From: Actinomycetes bacterium
Lineage (GTDB): Bacteria > Actinomycetota > Actinomycetes > Actinomycetales > Demequinaceae
Direction: 5' to 3'
Length of the DNA: 10,292 nucleotides
NCBI GenBank assembly: GCA_023432235.1
Contig: JAEYUX010000017.1
Span: forward strand, 1 to 10,292
A model generated the notes under the pieces. It was not told the origin of the DNA. It saw only the letters and a program-made list of their open reading frames with translations, and did no database searches. Each line of letters opens with the position of its first letter. The stretch's first letter is position 1. Both the position numbers and the translations under genes were made by a program. Shown in pieces: positions 5,997 to 10,292 of this stretch.

Positions 5997-7124
5997 ATGA
6001 TGAGCCCAATCCTGCGCGACACCTATGTGCGGCTGAGCCGAATCGGCATTGAAGGTCGAGACCGGCAGACCGCACGTTTTGTCATGGGCGAGAACCATTA
6101 CCTGGGCTTCGCGATCACCACCGCCATTCCGTTTACGCTCGCGCTCGCGGTGGTGTCTGGCGGCACGCTGTGGCCGGCGGCGCTTACCCACCTGGGAATC
6201 CTCATCGCATGGGTGTTGTGTTTGGTCGTTCACGTGCGGGGCGCGCTACGAACCGCCGCCGTCGCCTCTCTTGTTGTGCCCCTCGTCGGCTTCATGGTGC
6301 AGTCATGGTTCCTCTCCGCCGGAGCCGGTTTCATGCTCCCGATGCTGATGGCCTCCGCCGTGTCCTTTGTGACGATGGGGCCAACGATGATGCGGTGGCG
6401 CATCGGGCTCACGCTCGTCTCGTCGGCCGCTGTGGCGTACTCAGTGACGGATGATCGATTCGCGTTCCCGCACCTTGATGCATCGGGCGCCGTGGTCAAC
6501 GGCTTCTTTGTCGCCAACGTGGCGCTCACGACGATCGTCATCGCGTCCACGGCCTGGCTCAACGACCATTACTTCACGCGCGAGCGGCGGCGCGCCGAAA
6601 GCCAGATCAGTTCGGCACAGCTGCAGGCGCGGACGGACACTCTCACTCAGCTTGTCAATCGTCGCGGGATGGTCGAGGCGCTGGCCGCCGTGCCGCGTGA
6701 CAGGCCTTATGTCATCGTCATCGTCGATCTCGATCGCTTCAAGTCCGTCAATGACACCCTTGGGCACGTGCGCGGCGACGCGGTCCTCACTGAGGTCGCC
6801 CGAGTCCTTGAGGACCAAGTGGGCCCACGTGGCGTGGTGTCACGGTGGGGTGGCGAAGAGTTCCTCGTCCTCATGAAGGATGTCGGCCTTACTGCGGCGG
6901 TGAGCGTGATCGAGCGCGCGCGACGTCAGGTTGAAGAAGGCCTCGACGTGCCCGGCGTCGATTCGCAGGTGACGTTTTCCGCAGGCCTCGCTGCAGCGTC
7001 GGCCGGTTTGTCGTGGGAGACAACGGTGCGCGTGGCAGACGCGTTGCTCTATGAGGCGAAGGACGGCGGTCGCAACCTCGTCCGATACGCGCAGGTGCGC
7101 GCCGACGTCGGCAACTGGGATTAG
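5997..7124 (+). CDS. Membrane-bound diguanylate cyclase (GGDEF domain)
   Basis: This is an integral membrane protein predicted to make cyclic di-GMP from two GTP. Counting from ATG 5997 (375 aa), six hydrophobic segments lie at about 35-56, 60-80, 85-105, 110-129, 135-151 and 164-188, followed by a short linker. The cytoplasmic GGDEF domain begins at ARTDTLTQLVNRRG (about 211-224). It shows the metal-binding VDLDRFKSVND (243-253), GHVRGD (256-261) and an intact active-site GGEEF (285-289). The RxxD product-inhibition site expected nine residues before the first Gly reads GPRG, so c-di-GMP feedback at that site is not expected. The frame runs back to GTG 5928, but that 23-residue extension looks non-coding and lies over promoter sequence. 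ATG 6000 is an equal alternative. The sensory membrane module matches no family I can name. It is divergent from pta. Confidence 0.9.
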   Translation: MMSPILRDTYVRLSRIGIEGRDRQTARFVMGENHYLGFAITTAIPFTLALAVVSGGTLWPAALTHLGILIAWVLCLVVHVRGALRTAAVASLVVPLVGFMVQSWFLSAGAGFMLPMLMASAVSFVTMGPTMMRWRIGLTLVSSAAVAYSVTDDRFAFPHLDASGAVVNGFFVANVALTTIVIASTAWLNDHYFTRERRRAESQISSAQLQARTDTLTQLVNRRGMVEALAAVPRDRPYVIVIVDLDRFKSVNDTLGHVRGDAVLTEVARVLEDQVGPRGVVSRWGGEEFLVLMKDVGLTAAVSVIERARRQVEEGLDVPGVDSQVTFSAGLAAASAGLSWETTVRVADALLYEAKDGGRNLVRYAQVRADVGNWD

Positions 7125-7134
7125 TCGTCGCGCC

Positions 7135-7162
7135 GCGTCCTTCGCGTGAGTGACGAAGGCGC
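7135..7162 (+). terminator. Hairpin after the GGDEF gene, possible terminator without T tract
   Basis: CCTTCG (7139-7144) pairs with CGAAGG (7154-7159) across a nine-base loop. The stem extends by GCG (7135-7137) with CGC (7160-7162) past one bulged T, giving nine pairs in all. It begins ten bases after the stop codon at 7124. No T run follows on the + strand, so this would be the T-less type if it is a terminator. The remaining gap to 7233 holds only a TACGAT (7171-7176), which could be a -10 box for the next gene. Confidence 0.45.
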
Positions 7163-7233
7163 AAGCGATCTACGATGCGAGGGGCAGGTATCGCGCCCCA
7201 GTAGCGCGGCCATCGCGTGAGGAGTAGTGAGAC

Positions 7234-8004
7234 GTGCCGAACCACTTCGACACCCCGCCGACGCCACGTCCACGCGGCCGGGTACGCGTGGGGGCCGTTC
7301 TCACGGCGTTTGTCATTGGGGCAATCGCTTTGGGCGTGGGCGGCGGTTTGGGAACGTGGCAATGGCAGCGCGCCAACGATCAAGCGACACCCATCGAGCC
7401 TGATCCGCGCGCTCCCATCGCCGAGGTGATGCGCCCAGGCGAGGGCGGCCGTGGTGAGGGCCGCCTTGTGGAGGCAGGGGGCCGCTGGTCAAGCGCTCCG
7501 GTGGGTCTCATCGCGGGCAAAGTAGTGGACGGCGCGGACGCCGTCTTGCTCGTCATGCCGCTTGAAGTCGACGCTGACCTCACCGGCACAGGCGACGCTG
7601 CGACGCTGCCAGTGCTCGCTGGATGGCTTCCGCCCGGCGAAGCGCTCGCTGCGCTACCCGAGGGTGGTGACAACGTGGTGGTGACCGGGTATGTGCGCGG
7701 CGGTGAGGGGACCGGCACGCCGCCCGATGCGGATGCTGTTGACGGAGTCCGGTGGCTCAGCACGATGTCGACCGCCAGCCTGGCTCAGGAATGGCCGGCG
7801 CCGGTGTACTCGTACCTCGTCGTTGCCGATGAACCAGCACCCGGCTGGAACGCCATGCCAGCGCCGCCAGCGGAGAAACGTATCAATCTCCAATCCGCGA
7901 CGTACGCACTCGAATGGTGGCTCTTTGGCATCTTCGCGGCGGTGCTTGCCCTTCGGTGGATACGGGACAATGGCAGGACGACACCACAGGAGGACACTGC
8001 ATGA
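7234..8004 (+). CDS. SURF1 family protein (cytochrome oxidase assembly type)
   Basis: This is a SURF1-like membrane protein. The family helps assemble haem-copper cytochrome c oxidase. The layout is typical. A first membrane helix (about 19-40) is followed at once by the signature LGTWQWQRA (39-47). An extracytoplasmic domain of about 170 residues comes next, with PVLAGWLPPG in its middle. A second helix (about 226-243) lies in the NLQSATYALEWWLFGIFA stretch, which matches the family's NLxYAxQWWxF end. The start is the GTG at 7234, with GAGGAG at 7219-7224 nine bases upstream. Its last codons overlap the ATG of the next gene by four bases (ATGA), so it leads a three-gene operon. No oxidase subunit genes are in the window, so the role rests on family membership alone. 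Confidence 0.85.
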   Translation: MPNHFDTPPTPRPRGRVRVGAVLTAFVIGAIALGVGGGLGTWQWQRANDQATPIEPDPRAPIAEVMRPGEGGRGEGRLVEAGGRWSSAPVGLIAGKVVDGADAVLLVMPLEVDADLTGTGDAATLPVLAGWLPPGEALAALPEGGDNVVVTGYVRGGEGTGTPPDADAVDGVRWLSTMSTASLAQEWPAPVYSYLVVADEPAPGWNAMPAPPAEKRINLQSATYALEWWLFGIFAAVLALRWIRDNGRTTPQEDTA

Positions 8005-8339
8005 GCGACAAAGTTCGGCCCGCTCTTACCCGCTATCGGATCATGGCGGTGGTGACCGGAAGCTTCCTGCTCCTGCTGACCGTGGTGACGGCCGTCAAGT
8101 ACATCGGCCTTGCTGTTGATTGGGAGCACGAGGGCTTCACGTCCTTTGCCACATTTGTTGGCATCGTCCACGGGTGGATCTTCATGGTGTACGTCGCGAC
8201 ATGTGCCGACCTCTTTGTCCGGATGAAGTGGCCCCTGGCCCGCCTTGTCACACTTGTGCTCGGGGGAGTGGTTCCCGTCCTGTCGTTTGTGATGGAGCGG
8301 CGCGTTACGCGCGAGGTCGCCGCTAGCCTGGTCGCGTGA
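8001..8339 (+). CDS. DUF3817 small integral membrane protein
   Basis: This is a 112-aa membrane protein of the actinobacterial DUF3817 family, of unknown function. Three hydrophobic segments can be seen at about 12-35, 50-71 and 79-97. The family-like features are a KY after the first helix (33-34), IVHGWIFMVYV in the second (55-65), the RxxWPLAR loop (74-81, with M75 and K76 between) and VPVLSFVMERRV (91-102) at the end. The start is ATG 8001, with AGGAGG at 7988-7993 seven bases upstream, overlapping the SURF1-like stop. Its own stop overlaps the guaA start (GTGA). The tight coupling to guaA is a recurrent actinobacterial arrangement as I recall it, but does not by itself reveal a role. Confidence 0.88.
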   Translation: MSDKVRPALTRYRIMAVVTGSFLLLLTVVTAVKYIGLAVDWEHEGFTSFATFVGIVHGWIFMVYVATCADLFVRMKWPLARLVTLVLGGVVPVLSFVMERRVTREVAASLVA

Positions 8340-9901
8340 GCACCCAGCACCGTCCCGTCCTGGTCGTCGACTTTGGCGCCCAGTACGCGCAACTCATCGC
8401 CCGCCGCGTCCGTGAGGCGCACTTGTATTCGGAGATCGTGCCGCATTCGATGAGCGTGGCCGACATGCTCGCGAAGGACCCCGCCGCGATCATCCTGTCG
8501 GGCGGCCCGTCGTCGGTGTATGAAGACGGCGCCCCTCGCATCGATGAGTCGATTTACCGCGCGGGTGTGCCCGTCATGGGAATTTGCTATGGCTTCCAGT
8601 TGATGGCCGCAGCGCTTGGCGGTGCCGTCACCAAGACGGGCCTGCGCGAATACGGCCGCACGGTGGCAAGCGTCGCTCACGCAGGCACATTGCTTGGGGG
8701 GAGCCCAGCGGAGCAGACGGTGTGGATGAGTCACGGCGACTGCGTCGAGTCCGCACCCGAGGGCTTCACCGTCCTCGCTGGTACTGAAGGTGCTCCCGTT
8801 GCCGCATTCGAAGATGTGGACCGTGCTCTTGCGGGCGTGCAGTGGCACCCCGAGGTGAAGCACTCCCCGTTGGGCCAGGCGGCCCTTGAGAACTTCTTGT
8901 ATCGCGTCGCGGGGCTCACCCCTGACTGGACCCCAGCGTCGGTCATCGATGAGCAAGTGCAGCTCATTCGCGCTCAAGTGGGCAGCGGGCACGTCATTTG
9001 CGGTTTGTCCGGCGGTGTTGACTCTGCAGTCGCAGCGGCTCTCGTTCATAAGGCGGTGGGGGATCAACTGACCTGCGTGTTTGTTGATCACGGCCTGTTG
9101 CGTCGGGGAGAGGCCGAGCAAGTTGAACGTGACTTTGTCGCGTCGACGGGAGTCCGCCTCGTCGTGGCCAACGAGCGTGACCGATTCCTCGACGCGCTCG
9201 CGGGAGTGAGCGACCCCGAGACAAAGCGCAAGATCATCGGCCGCGAATTCATTCGCGCCTTTGAAGAGCAAGCGCGCAAGTTGGTCCACGATGCCGCGCT
9301 CGGTGAAGAGGTGCGCTTCTTGGTGCAGGGCACGCTCTACCCGGACGTCGTCGAGTCCGGTGGCGGAGAAGGCGCCGCAAATATCAAGAGCCACCACAAC
9401 GTCGGCGGACTTCCCGACGACCTCAAGTTTGACCTTGTCGAGCCGCTGCGCGCGCTATTCAAGGACGAGGTGCGCGCGGTTGGTCTTGAACTCGGACTGC
9501 CTGAGGAGATCGTGTGGCGGCAGCCATTCCCGGGTCCCGGCCTTGGCATTCGCATCGTGGGCGAAGTGACGGGCGCGCGCCTGGAGATTCTCCGCGAAGC
9601 CGATGCAATCGCGCGTGAAGAACTGAGCAAGGCGGGCCTTGACCGTGACATCTGGCAATGCCCAGTGGTGCTCTTGGCGGACGTCCGCTCGGTAGGCGTC
9701 CAGGGCGACGGCCGCACGTATGGCCACCCGATCGTGCTTCGTCCCGTCAGCTCGGAAGACGCGATGACGGCCGACTGGAGCCGCATTCCGTACGACGTGC
9801 TCGCTCACATCTCCAACCGCATTACGAACGAAGTGGCCGAGGTCAACCGCGTGGTGCTCGACGTGACGAGCAAGCCGCCGGGCACCATCGAGTGGGAGTA
9901 G
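8336..9901 (+). CDS. guaA: GMP synthase (glutamine-hydrolysing)
   Basis: This enzyme converts XMP, ATP and glutamine to GMP, the last step of GMP synthesis. The 521-aa protein is full length (E. coli about 525). The N-terminal glutamine amidotransferase domain spans about 8-195, with DFGAQY (12-17), the nucleophile in GICYGFQ (Cys84) and WHPEV (His171, Glu173). The ATP-pyrophosphatase domain follows with the P-loop SGGVDS at 225-230 and VFVDHGLLRRGE near 248-259. The C-terminal dimerisation domain carries RQPFPGPGLGIR and ends in the conserved KPPGTIEWE. The start is the GTG at 8336, overlapping the previous stop by four bases. No Shine-Dalgarno lies close by, so translation is probably coupled to the DUF3817 gene. 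A second, stand-alone GATase is at 57-761, but it lacks the synthetase domains. Confidence 0.98.
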   Translation: MSTQHRPVLVVDFGAQYAQLIARRVREAHLYSEIVPHSMSVADMLAKDPAAIILSGGPSSVYEDGAPRIDESIYRAGVPVMGICYGFQLMAAALGGAVTKTGLREYGRTVASVAHAGTLLGGSPAEQTVWMSHGDCVESAPEGFTVLAGTEGAPVAAFEDVDRALAGVQWHPEVKHSPLGQAALENFLYRVAGLTPDWTPASVIDEQVQLIRAQVGSGHVICGLSGGVDSAVAAALVHKAVGDQLTCVFVDHGLLRRGEAEQVERDFVASTGVRLVVANERDRFLDALAGVSDPETKRKIIGREFIRAFEEQARKLVHDAALGEEVRFLVQGTLYPDVVESGGGEGAANIKSHHNVGGLPDDLKFDLVEPLRALFKDEVRAVGLELGLPEEIVWRQPFPGPGLGIRIVGEVTGARLEILREADAIAREELSKAGLDRDIWQCPVVLLADVRSVGVQGDGRTYGHPIVLRPVSSEDAMTADWSRIPYDVLAHISNRITNEVAEVNRVVLDVTSKPPGTIEWE

Positions 9902-9907
9902 CGGGGC

Positions 9908-10171
9908 TCAATCCTCGTCGAGTTCGATCGTGGCAGGCCCATCGCTGGCTACGGGCGTCGCATATGCCTCGGGCGCATTCGTGCGCCGCGCTGGCGTGAG
10001 GGCCGCTGTGAGGAGCAGCCACGCGCCCATTGCCGCGAGACCAATGATGAAGACGAGCTCCACATCGAGATTGGCGCCCGATAGCGCTGCAATTGCGAGG
10101 GCTGCGAGCGCAGTGATGGTGGCGCCCACCGCTGCGGATGTGAGGCGTTGAACGAGGCGTCGGCGAGTCAT
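9908..10171 (-). CDS. Small two-TM membrane protein, unknown function
   Basis: This 87-aa protein has a basic N-terminus (MTRRRLVQR) and two hydrophobic stretches at about 12-31 and 36-59. A short basic turn (ARR, 62-64) and an acidic tail ending IELDED follow. Inside-positive placement suggests both ends in the cytoplasm. The start is ATG 10171, with GGAGGT (10178-10183) six bases upstream inside the preceding gene, whose TGA overlaps the ATG. The two are therefore one transcription unit. The stop is six bases from the guaA stop on the other strand, leaving no room for a separate terminator. I do not recognise a family. Confidence 0.75.
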   Translation of the reverse strand: MTRRRLVQRLTSAAVGATITALAALAIAALSGANLDVELVFIIGLAAMGAWLLLTAALTPARRTNAPEAYATPVASDGPATIELDED

Positions 10172-10292
10172 GGTGTGACCTCCGTCAAGACGATGGTGTT
10201 GGCGAACTCGTCGTCGTACACGACAAGCTCGAGGGTGTGGCTTGGGCCGGCAATACGGAGGTGCTCGCCCCCGGCGCCGTAGAAGTCGCAGG
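10168..10292 (-). CDS. 3' end of an unrecognised gene (partial)
   Basis: The - strand has an open frame from the window edge to a TGA at 10168-10170, giving a 40-residue C-terminal fragment (first full codon at 10290). It contains GGEHLRIAGPSH, then LELVVYDDEF and ends in VLTEVTP. The alternating hydrophobic pattern suggests beta strands in a soluble or extracytoplasmic domain. Support for coding comes from the ATGA overlap with the next gene and from the Shine-Dalgarno of that gene lying inside it. Too little is present to name it. Confidence 0.6.
   Translation of the reverse strand, partial: CDFYGAGGEHLRIAGPSHTLELVVYDDEFANTIVLTEVTP

Noticed and set aside
8033..9397. 454-aa open frame on the - strand opposite guaA
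   Set aside because: It runs antisense across an unmistakable guaA and part of the DUF3817 gene, and its translation has no recognisable motif. Long mirror frames are expected in GC-rich DNA.

Overview
The window is high-GC DNA with GTG starts, ATGA/GTGA start-stop overlaps and almost no intergenic space. This fits an actinobacterium. The pta-ackA pair and the SURF1 / DUF3817 / guaA cluster point to Micrococcales (a Demequina- or Cellulomonas-like genome), but this placement is inferred from gene content and not computed.

Layout, left to right. (1) 57-761, +: a class I glutamine amidotransferase. (2) 758-5885, all on the - strand: a block that reads pta (3822-5885), ackA (2668-3804), then two related ORFs (1654-2397 and 758-1549). 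I read these two as free-standing, degenerate relatives of the phosphoketolase (XFP) N-terminal domain. (3) 5886-5996: a divergent promoter region with twin GGGACCAT repeats. (4) 5997-7124, +: a six-TM GGDEF diguanylate cyclase. (5) 7234-9901, +: a coupled operon of a SURF1-like protein, a DUF3817 membrane protein and guaA. (6) 9908-10292, -: a two-TM small protein and the 3' end of an unrecognised gene, both converging on guaA.

The most interesting part is 758-5885. Phosphoketolase makes acetyl phosphate, Pta interconverts acetyl phosphate and acetyl-CoA, and AckA converts acetyl phosphate to acetate and ATP. Two XFP-like proteins beside pta-ackA therefore make metabolic sense as neighbours. 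Both lack the thiamine-diphosphate motifs (GPGHGGP-like and GDGEAETG-like) and the whole catalytic C-terminal part, so neither should be a phosphoketolase. They are intact ORFs with good Shine-Dalgarno sites, and they share their own conserved residues at the positions of the lost motifs. That argues for a new, selected role, perhaps regulatory or scaffolding in acetyl-phosphate metabolism, rather than decay. The 758-1549 gene has its own sigma70-like promoter with a palindrome over the -10 element.

The guaA cluster and the acetate enzymes are ordinary housekeeping genes. No RNA genes, insertion sequences, CRISPR arrays or attachment sites were seen.
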